DNA of 58,367 bases, taken from DAIRDK01 sp035403225 (lineage in GTDB: Bacteria; Bacteroidota; Bacteroidia; Bacteroidales; FEN-979). Position 1 is the stretch's first letter, and each line of letters begins with the position of its first letter. The stretch covers positions 1-58,367 of the forward strand of contig DAONET010000016.1 in the NCBI GenBank assembly GCA_035403225.1. The letters run 5' to 3'. Below the pieces are notes generated by a model, which saw only the letters and a list, made by a program, of their open reading frames with translations, made no database searches and had not been told where the DNA came from. Positions 34,396 to 42,769 of this stretch are shown here, piece by piece. The position numbers were made by a program, and so were the translations under genes.

Positions 34396-35745
34396 ATGAG
34401 AGCCTTTGCCATTATCCTTCTTTCCCTCTTTACCTGCAGCGCCTTTTCTCAGGATGCCGGCTTGGATTTACCGAAGATCGTGCCGTTGCTGCCCGGAGAC
34501 ACCCCGGAAATCATCGCTGAAAAAGCTGCTACCGTGAAGCCATCACCCCGGCAGGCGGCTTGGCAGGAACTGGAAGTGACCTGTTTCCTCCACTTCGGGA
34601 TCAACACGTTCACCAACCGTGAATGGGGAAGAAAGGAAGAAGACCCTGCCCTCTTCAACCCTGTACTCCTGGATGCCCGTCAATGGGCTAAAGCGGCGAA
34701 ACTGGCCGGAGCGAAACTGATGATCATCGTGGCCAGGCATCACGACGGCTTCTGCCTCTGGCCATCAGCATTCACGGATTATTCGGTGAAATCCAGCCCA
34801 TGGCAGAAAGGCAAAGGCGACGTGGTGGCGGAAGTGGCCGCCGCATGCAGGGAGGAAGGGCTGAAGATGGGAATCTACCTGTCACCCTGGGACATGCATT
34901 CATCGCTGTACGGGACGGATGATTACAATACGTATTACAAGAACCAGCTACGCGAACTGCTTTCCAATTATGGTGAGATATCAGAAGTGTGGTTTGACGG
35001 AGCCTGTGGCGAAGGACCAAACGGGAAGAGACAGGCGTACGACTGGCCCGGCTTCTATTCGTTGGTCCGCGAGTTACAACCCGGAGCCGTGATCGCCATC
35101 ACCGGCCCGGATGTAAGATGGGTCGGCAATGAATCGGGCGACGGCAACGAGACTGAATGGAGCGTGGTGCAGGATTCAACCGGCCTCCGCTGGTATCCCT
35201 CGGAGGTGGATGTCTCGATACGCCCGGGATGGTTTTACCACCCTTCCGAAGACAGCCTGGTGAAAACACCAGAACAACTGGTGGATATCTATTACAAGTC
35301 CGTTGGAAGGAATTCCGTGCTGCTCCTGAATATCCCTCCCGACACCCGCGGACTGATTTCTGACCATGATATCCGGAGCCTGAGGGGCATGCGTGCAATC
35401 CTTGATTCGACCTTCTCCATCAACCTGGCAGAAAAGGCGATCAAAAAGCCATTGAAAGGACTTCCCGAAGGATCCGCTGCTTATGATTTATTGAAGAAGA
35501 GAACCTTTGACCGGCTGATGCTGAAAGAAAATTTCCGGGAGGGGCAAAAAGTATCCGCCTTCTCTCTGGAGGCCTTCGTTGACGGTCGATGGAAAGAGGT
35601 CTGTCAGGGCACCACCATCGGTTACAAACGGCTCCTGCGCTTTGACCCTGTAACCGCCCGCTATGTAAGGCTGAAAATCCTTCGTTCCCGTGGTAAAACG
35701 GAAATCAGCGGATTCGGCTTATATTTGTCCCCTGTCGTTCATTAA
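34396..35745 (+). CDS. Alpha-L-fucosidase, GH29 family, secreted
   Basis: A 449-residue glycoside hydrolase that releases terminal alpha-L-fucose. It has a signal peptide (MRAFAIILLSLFTCSAFSQ), then CFLHFGINTFTNREWG (residues 63-78), AKLMIIVARHHDGFCLWPS (the fucose-binding HHDGF), LKMGIYLSPWD, and the nucleophile aspartate in EVWFDGACGEG (D201), followed by WVGNESG. A C-terminal stretch (FREGQKVSAFSLEAFVDGRWKEV, TARYVRLKILRSRGKTEISGFGLY) looks like an F5/8 type C (CBM32-like) domain. Length is normal. It probably acts in the periplasm on host or plant glycans. No SusC/SusD pair is near, so it is not part of a typical polysaccharide utilisation locus in this window. Confidence 0.92.
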   Translation: MRAFAIILLSLFTCSAFSQDAGLDLPKIVPLLPGDTPEIIAEKAATVKPSPRQAAWQELEVTCFLHFGINTFTNREWGRKEEDPALFNPVLLDARQWAKAAKLAGAKLMIIVARHHDGFCLWPSAFTDYSVKSSPWQKGKGDVVAEVAAACREEGLKMGIYLSPWDMHSSLYGTDDYNTYYKNQLRELLSNYGEISEVWFDGACGEGPNGKRQAYDWPGFYSLVRELQPGAVIAITGPDVRWVGNESGDGNETEWSVVQDSTGLRWYPSEVDVSIRPGWFYHPSEDSLVKTPEQLVDIYYKSVGRNSVLLLNIPPDTRGLISDHDIRSLRGMRAILDSTFSINLAEKAIKKPLKGLPEGSAAYDLLKKRTFDRLMLKENFREGQKVSAFSLEAFVDGRWKEVCQGTTIGYKRLLRFDPVTARYVRLKILRSRGKTEISGFGLYLSPVVH

Positions 35746-35757
35746 AACAAAATCAAC

Positions 35758-36585
35758 ATGGAAAAAGTCATCTTGATTACCGGGGCTTCCTCGGGTATCG
35801 GGAAGGAAACTGCGAAGATGTTGCTTCAGCACGGCTGTATCGTTTACGGCGCGGCCCGCAGACCGGAGAGAATGCAGGATCTGAAAGAATCGGGTGTAAG
35901 GTTATTACAGATGGATGTCACGGATGATGATTCCATGAAGCGTGGCATTCAGGAGATCATCGAAGCCGAACACCGGATCGACGTGCTGATCAACAATGCA
36001 GGATATGGCTCTTATGGAGCGGTGGAAGACGTCCCGCTGTCGGAAGCCCGTTACCAGTTTGAAGTAAATCTCTTCGGAATGGCCCGGTTGACGCAATTGG
36101 CGCTGCCCTACATGCGCGAAAAGAGATCGGGCCGGATCATCAACGTGGCATCCATTGCCGGGAAAGTCGGAGAGCCACACGGCGCCTGGTACCACGCTAC
36201 CAAGTTCGCGGTGGAAGGATTCAGCGACTGCCTGCGCATGGAAGTAAAACAGTTTGGCATTGACGTCGTCATCATCGAGCCCGGATTTATCCAAACAGAA
36301 TGGAACCGGATCGCCCGGGAGCACCTGCTTCAGGTATCTTCCCAAACAGCCTACCGGAAGATGGCGAAGAAGCATGTGAGCATGCTGGAGATGTGCGATT
36401 CATACGGATCCAAACCCACCGTCATCGCCGGTATGATCAGAAAAGCCGTCACCGCTAAACATCCGAAGGCAAGGTACTGCAAAGGTTTCGGGGCGCATCC
36501 CCTCCTGCTGCTGAAAAAAATAACCCCGACCCGGCTGATGGACAAGGCGACGCTGCTACTCATCAGCATGAAAAAAGAACAATAA
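35758..36585 (+). CDS. Short-chain dehydrogenase/reductase
   Basis: A 275-residue classical SDR: VILITGASSGIGKETA (residues 4-19) binds the cofactor, LINNAGYGSYG is the NAG motif, IINVASIAGKVG carries the catalytic serine region and WYHATKFAVEGF carries Tyr-x3-Lys. The C-terminal ~80 residues (KKHVSMLEMC, KAVTAKHPKARYCKGFGAHPLLLLKKI) are typical of the SDR subgroup that resembles 17-beta-hydroxysteroid dehydrogenases and YdfG-like oxidoreductases, but the substrate cannot be inferred. It stands 12 bases after the fucosidase and one base before a methyltransferase gene, so is likely in the same transcript. Confidence 0.9.
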   Translation: MEKVILITGASSGIGKETAKMLLQHGCIVYGAARRPERMQDLKESGVRLLQMDVTDDDSMKRGIQEIIEAEHRIDVLINNAGYGSYGAVEDVPLSEARYQFEVNLFGMARLTQLALPYMREKRSGRIINVASIAGKVGEPHGAWYHATKFAVEGFSDCLRMEVKQFGIDVVIIEPGFIQTEWNRIAREHLLQVSSQTAYRKMAKKHVSMLEMCDSYGSKPTVIAGMIRKAVTAKHPKARYCKGFGAHPLLLLKKITPTRLMDKATLLLISMKKEQ

Positions 36586-36586
36586 C

Positions 36587-37216
36587 ATGGACGATCTGGA
36601 TAAAATTTACCGGGAGACACCGCCTGACCAGATACCCTGGAATAATACGGAACCCCCGAAGATTCTGTCGGATCTGGTCAACAACCGGACTATTTTGCCC
36701 TGTAAAGCGCTGGATCTTGGCTGTGGACTGGGCAACTATGCCATCTGGATGGCCCGGCAAGGTTTTGAGATGACCGGTATCGACATCTCCCCTACCGCCA
36801 TTGAACTGGCGACTCAGCGGAGCGCCGGACAAGCATTAAAAGTGCATTTTCTGTCTGCTGACCTGACCGGAGATATTCACCTGCCGGGAACCTATGATTT
36901 CATTTATGACTGGGAGGTCCTGCATCATGTCTTTCCCGAAAAACGCGATCACTATGCCGCCAATGTCAGCCGGTTACTGAATCCGGGCGGAAAATACCTT
37001 TCCGTTTGCTTCAGCGAAGGGGATACTATGTTTGAAGGAACCGGCAAATATCGAACCACCACCATCGGGACTCACCTCTATTTTTCTTCCGAAGAAGAAA
37101 TGAGGGCCCTCTTCAGCCGCTATTTCCGGATCATCTCGCTACAGACAGTGACCATATCCGGACGGAGAGGCGACCATGTTTGCATTGCCGGGCTGATGGA
37201 AAAGGAGGAAAGATAA
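36587..37216 (+). CDS. Class I SAM-dependent methyltransferase
   Basis: A 209-residue methyltransferase with motif I ALDLGCGLGNYAIWMARQG (about residues 39-57), the acidic post-I loop MTGIDISPTAIELA, FLSADLTGD (motif II region) and FIYDWEVLHHVFPEKRDHYAANVSRLLNPGGKYLSVCFSE. The start with DKIYRETPPDQIPWNNTEPP is typical of the TehB/thiopurine-methyltransferase-like group, which often methylates small or toxic compounds. The substrate is unknown. It begins one base after the SDR and ends convergently, 3 bases from the dCMP deaminase gene. Confidence 0.87.
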   Translation: MDDLDKIYRETPPDQIPWNNTEPPKILSDLVNNRTILPCKALDLGCGLGNYAIWMARQGFEMTGIDISPTAIELATQRSAGQALKVHFLSADLTGDIHLPGTYDFIYDWEVLHHVFPEKRDHYAANVSRLLNPGGKYLSVCFSEGDTMFEGTGKYRTTTIGTHLYFSSEEEMRALFSRYFRIISLQTVTISGRRGDHVCIAGLMEKEER

Positions 37217-37219
37217 TCG

Positions 37220-37711
37220 TTACTGATTATCGTATTGTTGTACTTCGTTAATCACGTATTCCAGCGTCACTCCTGCCTGGCGGAACATTTCTTCCGATTC
37301 TTGTCCGTCGTGATATTTTCTTTCGCAAACCACCCTGATAATTCCACAGTTGATGATCAGCATGGCGCAGGTCCGGCAGGGTGTCATGCGGCAATAGAGG
37401 GTTGCTCCTTCGAGAGATATTCCGAGCCGGGCAGCCTGACAGATGGCATTCTGTTCGGCATGAACGGTACGCATGCAATGTTGGGTAATATGATTATCTT
37501 CATGAAGGACTTTCTTCATCAGGTGACCGATGTCGTCGCAATGAGGAAGGCCGCGCGGAGACCCGACGTACCCGGTGACCAGTATCTGTTTGTCACGGGC
37601 GATCACGCAACCGCTGCGGCCGCGGTCGCAGGTGGCGCGTTTTGCTACGGTTTGCGCTACTTCCATAAAATATTCATCCCAGGTAGGACGAACATATTTT
37701 TTTTCTTCCAT
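37220..37711 (-). CDS. dCMP deaminase family protein
   Basis: A 163-residue zinc deaminase that converts dCMP to dUMP for thymidylate synthesis. It has VRPTWDEYFMEVAQTVAKRATCDR at the start, the zinc/catalytic site VHAEQNA (H84, E86) and PCRTC (C112, C115), and YVGSPRGLPHC. These are standard for ComE-type bacterial dCMP deaminases (about 150-165 residues). I set the start at 37711 (MEEKKYVRPTW); the open frame continues 34 codons upstream into the neighbouring ATPase gene without conserved residues. It follows that gene after 14 bases, so they form a two-gene operon behind the -7 box at 38307. Confidence 0.93.
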   Translation of the reverse strand: MEEKKYVRPTWDEYFMEVAQTVAKRATCDRGRSGCVIARDKQILVTGYVGSPRGLPHCDDIGHLMKKVLHEDNHITQHCMRTVHAEQNAICQAARLGISLEGATLYCRMTPCRTCAMLIINCGIIRVVCERKYHDGQESEEMFRQAGVTLEYVINEVQQYDNQ

Positions 37712-37725
37712 ATCGATCAGTGTTT

Positions 37726-38274
37726 TTAGATTTTCAGCAATTCGTCGAGACGTGCATAGAGTTCCTCCACGGTTCCGTTGTTCATGATCAGGCAGTCGGC
37801 CTGCCGGATGCATGCCTGGAGGTTTTGTACTGCCGGGTCGGTGGAAACAGATTCGCGTTGTTCATTTTCGAGGAACGTCTCGAAAGAGACGTGATCTGTC
37901 TCTGAGCCCCGGAGAACGATCCTGTTGTAACGAGTCCGGGGATCGGCATCCACTGCCAGCAACCTGAAATTACCCTTTTGTCGCAGGGAAGCGACCTCGC
38001 CGGTGGTGCGGATACTCTCGATCACCGCATTGGCCCCTGATGCCTGTGCCTGCAGGAAAAGCTGGTCAACGACATACGAAGGTCCGTGTTCGGCCCTCAG
38101 TCGGTTACCCAATTCATACATACTGTCGCGGTTCCCGGGCAAGCCCAGTTCCCTGATCTTCTCCAGCAAAAAACCCCTGACCGGGAAATGCCGGAATCCC
38201 TTCTCTTTTACCAGGTATTCAACAATGGTTCCTTTTCCTGCACCGATGGTGCCCGTGATGCCGATGGTGATCAT
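37726..38274 (-). CDS. P-loop nucleotide kinase-like ATPase (dephospho-CoA/AAA kinase-like)
   Basis: A 182-residue protein starting MITIGITGTIGAGKGTIVEYL with a Walker A loop at about residues 7-15, followed by YELGNRLRAEHGPSYVVDQLFLQA, VIESIRTTGEVASLRQKGNF and LLAVDADPRTRYNRI. The layout is that of small nucleoside/nucleotide kinases similar to dephospho-CoA kinase or the AAA_18 group. The substrate is not evident; co-transcription with dCMP deaminase suggests a nucleotide role. The start at 38274 is chosen because it directly precedes the Walker A strand; the frame is open 15 codons further upstream. No RNA or protein partner can be inferred. Confidence 0.78.
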   Translation of the reverse strand: MITIGITGTIGAGKGTIVEYLVKEKGFRHFPVRGFLLEKIRELGLPGNRDSMYELGNRLRAEHGPSYVVDQLFLQAQASGANAVIESIRTTGEVASLRQKGNFRLLAVDADPRTRYNRIVLRGSETDHVSFETFLENEQRESVSTDPAVQNLQACIRQADCLIMNNGTVEELYARLDELLKI

Positions 38275-38306
38275 TGACGGATGCGTGAATGGTTGGTTAT
38301 TTTTCC

Positions 38307-38314
38307 CAAAAGTA
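38307..38314 (-). promoter_or_regulatory. -7 box TACTTTTG upstream of the kinase/dCMP deaminase operon
   Basis: On the minus strand this reads TACTTTTG, matching TAnnTTTG, 32 bases ahead of the start at 38274. It faces the manA promoter in the same intergenic region. Confidence 0.48.
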
Positions 38315-38352
38315 AACAATAATCCCTCTTCACGGGAGGTTTTCTTTCTTCA

Positions 38353-38360
38353 TACCTTTG
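38353..38360 (+). promoter_or_regulatory. -7 box TACCTTTG upstream of manA
   Basis: TACCTTTG matches TAnnTTTG and lies 32 bases before the ATG at 38393. It is divergent from the box at 38307. Confidence 0.5.
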
Positions 38361-38392
38361 TGCATCAGCAATCATTTATCAACCCGAAAAAA

Positions 38393-39373
38393 ATGAATAC
38401 GCTATATCCGTTAAAATTCAAGCCCATTTTCAAGGAAAAGATCTGGGGAGGACAAAAAATAAAGACGTCCGTCGGTCTCGATTTTTCCCCGAGTCCCAAC
38501 TGCGGGGAGGCCTGGGTGCTTTCCGGAGTGCCCGGATCTGCTTCCATCGTTTCCAATGGATTCCTGAAGGGGAATGATCTCAATGAGGTTCTGGAAATTT
38601 ATATGGATGAGTTGGTGGGCGAAAAAGTATTTGAGCAGAATCAGGATCAGTTTCCGATCCTGATCAAGATCATCGATTCCAACGACTGGCTTTCGATCCA
38701 GGTCCATCCCGATGATGAGCTTGCGCATCAGCGCGGTTTGCCAAACGGAAAATCGGAGATGTGGTATGTGATGGAAGCGGAGCCCGGCGCCCGTATGATC
38801 ACCGGCTTCAACCGTAAAACCGATCGTGAGACCTATCTCGGGCTGTTGGAGAAAAAGCGGCTGAAAGAGATCCTGAACTATGAGGATGTCGCCGCCGGCG
38901 ATGTCTTTAACATCCCTGCCGGTCGTGTGCATGCCATGGGCCCCGGCATCCTGATTGCCGAAATTCAGCAGACATCCGATACCACGTACCGCATCTATGA
39001 CTGGGACCGAACCGATGCTCAGGGTAATTCACGGGAGTTGCACACCGCCGAAGCCCTCGATGCCATCGACTTCGGCTTCCATGAAAGCTACCGCACCCGG
39101 TATAAAGCAGAACCAAACAGCACTTCCTTCATCATTCATACTCCCCGGTTCAACACGAACATTATCTCTTTTGAACAGCCACTGCTCAAGGCGTATGGCC
39201 TGCTCGATTCGTTCGTGATCCATCTGTGTATCGAAGGCGCTTACCGGATGGAGTATGACGGCGGCGCTCTCCCGGTGAAGAAAGGAGAAGCCGTGCTGAT
39301 CCCGGCCGTCATCGACGATATCCGGATCATCCCCGAAGGAGCGACCCGGGTTCTTGAAGTCTTTATTCTTTAA
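38393..39373 (+). CDS. manA: Mannose-6-phosphate isomerase, class I
   Basis: A 326-residue type I phosphomannose isomerase that interconverts mannose-6-phosphate and fructose-6-phosphate, feeding GDP-mannose or mannose use. Visible are YPLKFKPIFKEKIWGG at the start, SPNCGEAWVLSG, the zinc site SIQVHPDDELAHQ, GKSEMWYVMEAEPGA and FNIPAGRVHAMGPGILIAEIQQTSDTTYRIYDWDR, all class I signatures of the short bacterial form (about 310-330). The start ATG 38393 is set by the family's conserved first residues and the -7 box 32 bases upstream; the frame is open 130 codons further back, which is only antisense of the kinase gene. Confidence 0.95.
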   Translation: MNTLYPLKFKPIFKEKIWGGQKIKTSVGLDFSPSPNCGEAWVLSGVPGSASIVSNGFLKGNDLNEVLEIYMDELVGEKVFEQNQDQFPILIKIIDSNDWLSIQVHPDDELAHQRGLPNGKSEMWYVMEAEPGARMITGFNRKTDRETYLGLLEKKRLKEILNYEDVAAGDVFNIPAGRVHAMGPGILIAEIQQTSDTTYRIYDWDRTDAQGNSRELHTAEALDAIDFGFHESYRTRYKAEPNSTSFIIHTPRFNTNIISFEQPLLKAYGLLDSFVIHLCIEGAYRMEYDGGALPVKKGEAVLIPAVIDDIRIIPEGATRVLEVFIL

Positions 39374-39377
39374 CCCA

Positions 39378-39407
39378 TTGCGGAAATCACCGAAACAGGT
39401 ATCTTTG
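39378..39407 (+). promoter_or_regulatory. Promoter: TTG at 39378, 19-base spacer, -7 box TATCTTTG at 39400
   Basis: ATTG ending at 39380 and TATCTTTG at 39400-39407 are separated by 19 bases, matching the Bacteroides consensus TTTG-N19-21-TAnnTTTG. It precedes the TlpA-like gene at 39458. This is the best formed promoter in the window. Confidence 0.62.
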
Positions 39408-39457
39408 CCTCTGGTATAATTTTTGCTCTGAATGCTACTAATACAAACACAAAAATC

Positions 39458-39985
39458 ATGAAAAGAGTTATTCTGACCATCATCGCTTTCAGTCTGATTG
39501 CCTTTTCCGGCATTGCCCAGGAAAAACAGGCCACTTCCGGTAAACCCATTCCCAAGGTGGATATCAAGAACATTGAAGGGAACCCGTTCAGCACCACCGA
39601 AATTCAGAACGACGGGAAGCCCATCATCATCAGCTTTTGGGCAACCTGGTGCAAACCCTGTATCAAAGAGCTTACCACCATTGCCGATGTATACGACGAA
39701 TGGGTGGCCGAAACAGGTGTGAAAATGTACGCCGTTTCCATCGATGATCCGCGTTCTTCCAACCAGGTCAGACCACTCGTGAACGGAAAAAACTGGGAAT
39801 ATACCGTGTTGCTTGATCCTAACGGCGACTTTAAACGCGCTATGAATGTAGGCCCCATCCCTCACACCTTCCTGATCAACGGTAAAGGTGAGATCGTCTG
39901 GCAGCATACCTCTTTCTCGGAAGGCGCCGAACTGGAACTCATCGACCTTGTCAGAAAACTCAGCAAAGGTGAACCGCTGAATTAA
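39458..39985 (+). CDS. TlpA/ResA-like thiol-disulfide oxidoreductase
   Basis: A 175-residue secreted thioredoxin-fold protein. The signal peptide is MKRVILTIIAFSLIAFSGIAQ. The active site is FWATWCKPCIKEL (C65, C68), followed by TGVKMYAVSIDD and the cis-proline region GPIPHTFLINGKGEIVWQ, as in TlpA/ResA. It reduces or isomerises disulfides in the periplasm. It is the first gene of an operon with the outer membrane protein at 40014 and the Omp28-like lipoprotein at 41769, which itself carries a C-x-x-C. I would expect it to serve as redox partner for the lipoprotein, but that is inference. Confidence 0.9.
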   Translation: MKRVILTIIAFSLIAFSGIAQEKQATSGKPIPKVDIKNIEGNPFSTTEIQNDGKPIIISFWATWCKPCIKELTTIADVYDEWVAETGVKMYAVSIDDPRSSNQVRPLVNGKNWEYTVLLDPNGDFKRAMNVGPIPHTFLINGKGEIVWQHTSFSEGAELELIDLVRKLSKGEPLN

Positions 39986-40013
39986 CCTATTGTTCAACCT
40001 CAAACATCATCCC

Positions 40014-41741
40014 TTGAAGAGATTTATAAGAACAGCAGCCGTCGCCGTAACCCTGCTCTGGGCCTCCGGAGCAACGGCACAGAATATCCTGGATAATACC
40101 GGCATCAGCGGGAGCATGCAGATGGATGGCGCCTATTACCTCACCGATAAAAAAATGGGCATCACCGATTCGACGCTGGATGGAAAAACCTTGCGTATGA
40201 ATGGGTTCACCGAGATCAATTACAACTGGAAAAACTTCACCGCCGGCATGCGCGTCGAGGCTTATCTTCCTCCCCTGCTTGGCTATGATGCCGATTACCA
40301 GGGCGTCGGTGTGCCTTATTGGTTCGTCAACTATAAGAACGACATCATTGACGTAACCGCCGGTAACTTTTATGAACAGTTCGGGAACGGAATGACCCTC
40401 AGGGCTTACCAGGAATGGACCCTCGGGTACGACAACTCCCTGAAAGGACTTCGCGTGAAAGTTACTCCCTTTAAAGGAGTCACCCTGAAAGGCGTCTGGG
40501 GAGTACAGCGCTACTACTGGAACGCATTTGAAAATAATAACCGGGGAATCGTCAAAGGCGCTGACGCCGATTTTTACCTCAACGATATGTTTACCGCCCT
40601 GAACGATTCCAAAGTGAAGATCGGACTCGGCGGAAGCATCGTGAGTAAATACCAGGCAGGAAAAACCCTGGATTACGTGATCGGCGAAGACATCTATACC
40701 CTTACCCTTCCCGAAAATGTGGCGAATTACGGAGGCAGAATCAACCTCAATATCGGCGGCTTCAACCTTTACGGCGAATACGCCCATAAGATCAACGACC
40801 CGTCGGCTATGAACGACTATATTTATAAACCCGGCGAAGGATGCTATCTTAACCTCGCTTATTCGAAAAAAGGCTTTGGACTCTCGGCCCAGATGAAACG
40901 AATTGATAACATGAGTTATAAATCAAATCGTTCCATTACGAATAACATGTTGAATATCAATTATTTGCCATCTATCACCAAAGAACATACCTACTACCTG
41001 GCCTCGATGTATCCCTATGCTACCCAACCCAATGGTGAATTCGGGGTTGCCGGTCAGCTGACGTATTCCATCAAAAAGAACACGGCGCTTGGCGGCAAGA
41101 CGGGGTTGAATTTCATCGTGAACTATTCGCAGGTCAACGGGCTTGACCGGAAAGCCATCAATGACACGACGGCCATCGGCCTTTCGGGAACAGATGGTTA
41201 TAAATGTGGTTTCTTCGATATCAGTAAAGACCTTTATTACCGTGAATTCAGTATCGAAGCCACCAAGAAATTCAGTAAGAACTGGAAAGGGATCTTTACC
41301 TATCTCAATCAGGCGTACAACCGCGATGTGGTGGAAGGTCATTCCAACGAGTACGGCATTGTATATTCGAACATCGGCATTGCCGATATTACCTGGAGGA
41401 TCAACAACAATTATGCTCTCCGGGGCGAACTGCAGGGTTTGTGGTCACTCAAAGCGCACGAAAACCATGAAGCCAATACAGGAGACTGGGCTGCCGCGCT
41501 GGTGGAACTCACCGTCAACCCGCACTGGTTCTTCTCTGTCAGCGATCAATGGAATTACGGCAACGAAGACGAAGATATGCAGTTGCATTACTATAACGTC
41601 AACATGGGGTATGTATACAACAGCACCCGCATCGCCGTGGCCTACGGACGCCAGCGCGAAGGGATCATCTGTGTTGGCGGTGTTTGCAGGTACGTTCCTG
41701 CCAGCACGGGGTTAACATTGACCGTAACGAGTACATTTTAA
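40014..41741 (+). CDS. Outer membrane protein, DUF6029-like
   Basis: A 575-residue protein with a signal peptide (KRFIRTAAVAVTLLWASGATAQ). The body alternates strands rich in aromatic and polar residues (NYNWKNFTAGMRVEAYLPP, NDIIDVTAGNFYEQFGNGMTLRAY, GVTLKGVWGVQRYYW, GGRINLNIGGFNLYGEYAHKI, TRIAVAYGRQREG), typical of a large outer membrane barrel and matching, as I recall, the DUF6029 family found with Omp28-type proteins. TTG 40014 gives the M-K-R signal start; another TTG at 39990 is possible. It sits 28 bases after the TlpA-like gene and 27 before the Omp28-like gene. The transported or bound molecule is unknown. Confidence 0.78.
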   Translation: MKRFIRTAAVAVTLLWASGATAQNILDNTGISGSMQMDGAYYLTDKKMGITDSTLDGKTLRMNGFTEINYNWKNFTAGMRVEAYLPPLLGYDADYQGVGVPYWFVNYKNDIIDVTAGNFYEQFGNGMTLRAYQEWTLGYDNSLKGLRVKVTPFKGVTLKGVWGVQRYYWNAFENNNRGIVKGADADFYLNDMFTALNDSKVKIGLGGSIVSKYQAGKTLDYVIGEDIYTLTLPENVANYGGRINLNIGGFNLYGEYAHKINDPSAMNDYIYKPGEGCYLNLAYSKKGFGLSAQMKRIDNMSYKSNRSITNNMLNINYLPSITKEHTYYLASMYPYATQPNGEFGVAGQLTYSIKKNTALGGKTGLNFIVNYSQVNGLDRKAINDTTAIGLSGTDGYKCGFFDISKDLYYREFSIEATKKFSKNWKGIFTYLNQAYNRDVVEGHSNEYGIVYSNIGIADITWRINNNYALRGELQGLWSLKAHENHEANTGDWAAALVELTVNPHWFFSVSDQWNYGNEDEDMQLHYYNVNMGYVYNSTRIAVAYGRQREGIICVGGVCRYVPASTGLTLTVTSTF

Positions 41742-41768
41742 TGACCAACAACTTTTAAGGAAACGACC

Positions 41769-42611
41769 ATGAAAAGATCGATTATAGCGTTGGCCACCGG
41801 AGTTATCCTTCTGGGTTGGCTTACTTCCTGCGATAAACTGGATGAACCATATGCCGTGATCAAAAACACGAACGACACGACCGTTACCGCTCAGAAAACC
41901 GTTCTGCTGGAAGATTACACGGGCCATAAATGTGTCAATTGTCCCGATGCGGCGATCACAGCCCATACACTTGAAAAAAGCCTGAAGGGGCGCCTGATTG
42001 TGATGGCTGTCCATGCCGGTTTTTTTGCCGAGCCGGCTTCTACCGGAGATTTTACCGCCGATTACACCACGGGTACCGGTGACGAATGGAACTCTTATTT
42101 CACGATTACTGCCAACCCAAACGGCCTGGTGAACCGCACGGCCTATAATGGGGCTCTGGTGGTAGGACCCGATAACTGGGCCAATGCCGTCAATGCACAG
42201 CTTGCCCTTGATGCAGAAGCCACCGTTGATATCAGCAATGAATATACCGAAGCCACCCGGAACCTTGAAATTACGGTCGACACCAAATTTCTGGAAGCAC
42301 TCTCCGGGGCTTACACACTCACGGTCTGTATCACCGAAGACAGCCTGATATCTCCGCAAAAGACGAACAACTCCACCACCCCGATCATCTATGATTATGT
42401 GTTCATGGATGTTTTACGAGGGTCTGTCAATGGTACCTGGGGAGAGGAACTGACCGCAACGGTAGATCCTTCACAGACCTATAAGAAAACATACACGGTG
42501 ACTCTGAATCAGGCCTGGACTGCTAAAAACTGTCATGTGGTTGCCTTTGTTTCCAACGCAGAAACAAAGGAGATTATCCAGACCGGAAAAGAGCCGGTGA
42601 TCGCCGAATAG
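41769..42611 (+). CDS. Omp28-related outer membrane lipoprotein with C-x-x-C
   Basis: A 280-residue lipoprotein: the signal peptide ends in LGWLTSC (lipidated C21). Then comes VLLEDYTGHKCVNCPDAA with a C-x-x-C (C55, C58) in a thioredoxin-like setting, LIVMAVHAGFF, and a beta-rich second half (TLTVCITEDSLISPQ, KKTYTVTLNQAWTAKNCHVVAFVSN). This is the layout of the Omp28-related proteins of Porphyromonas and relatives, whose role is not well defined. It follows the DUF6029-like gene at 27 bases in the same operon as the TlpA-like oxidoreductase. The redox-active pair suggests a disulfide function at the cell surface or in the periplasm. Confidence 0.85.
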   Translation: MKRSIIALATGVILLGWLTSCDKLDEPYAVIKNTNDTTVTAQKTVLLEDYTGHKCVNCPDAAITAHTLEKSLKGRLIVMAVHAGFFAEPASTGDFTADYTTGTGDEWNSYFTITANPNGLVNRTAYNGALVVGPDNWANAVNAQLALDAEATVDISNEYTEATRNLEITVDTKFLEALSGAYTLTVCITEDSLISPQKTNNSTTPIIYDYVFMDVLRGSVNGTWGEELTATVDPSQTYKKTYTVTLNQAWTAKNCHVVAFVSNAETKEIIQTGKEPVIAE

Positions 42612-42642
42612 ATCACTGATATATATGTTGCATATCATTATT

Positions 42643-42660
42643 TGTTGATATTTATCAACA
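42643..42660. promoter_or_regulatory. Palindrome TGTTGATA-TT-TATCAACA upstream of ompA
   Basis: A perfect 8-bp inverted repeat with a 2-base centre, 110 bases before the OmpA start and 29 bases before its -7 box. It could be an operator for a dimeric regulator; equally it could be a small hairpin at the 3' end of the Omp28-like gene. Confidence 0.4.
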
Positions 42661-42688
42661 GGTAAGGATATTTTTTCATGTTTTTTTT

Positions 42689-42696
42689 TATATTTG
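42689..42696 (+). promoter_or_regulatory. -7 box TATATTTG upstream of ompA
   Basis: TATATTTG matches TAnnTTTG and lies 74 bases before the OmpA start, leaving a long leader, as is common for abundant outer membrane proteins. Confidence 0.5.
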
Positions 42697-42769
42697 CTCT
42701 ACTTGGTTTCTATTTTCACAACAAGAGAAATTATTGACAGGAAATATTTATTAACTTAAAACCACAGCT

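Noticed and set aside
38003..38392. N-terminal extension of ManA
   Set aside because: The 130 codons are antisense to the kinase gene; ManA proteins start at M-N-T-L-Y-P-L-K-F.
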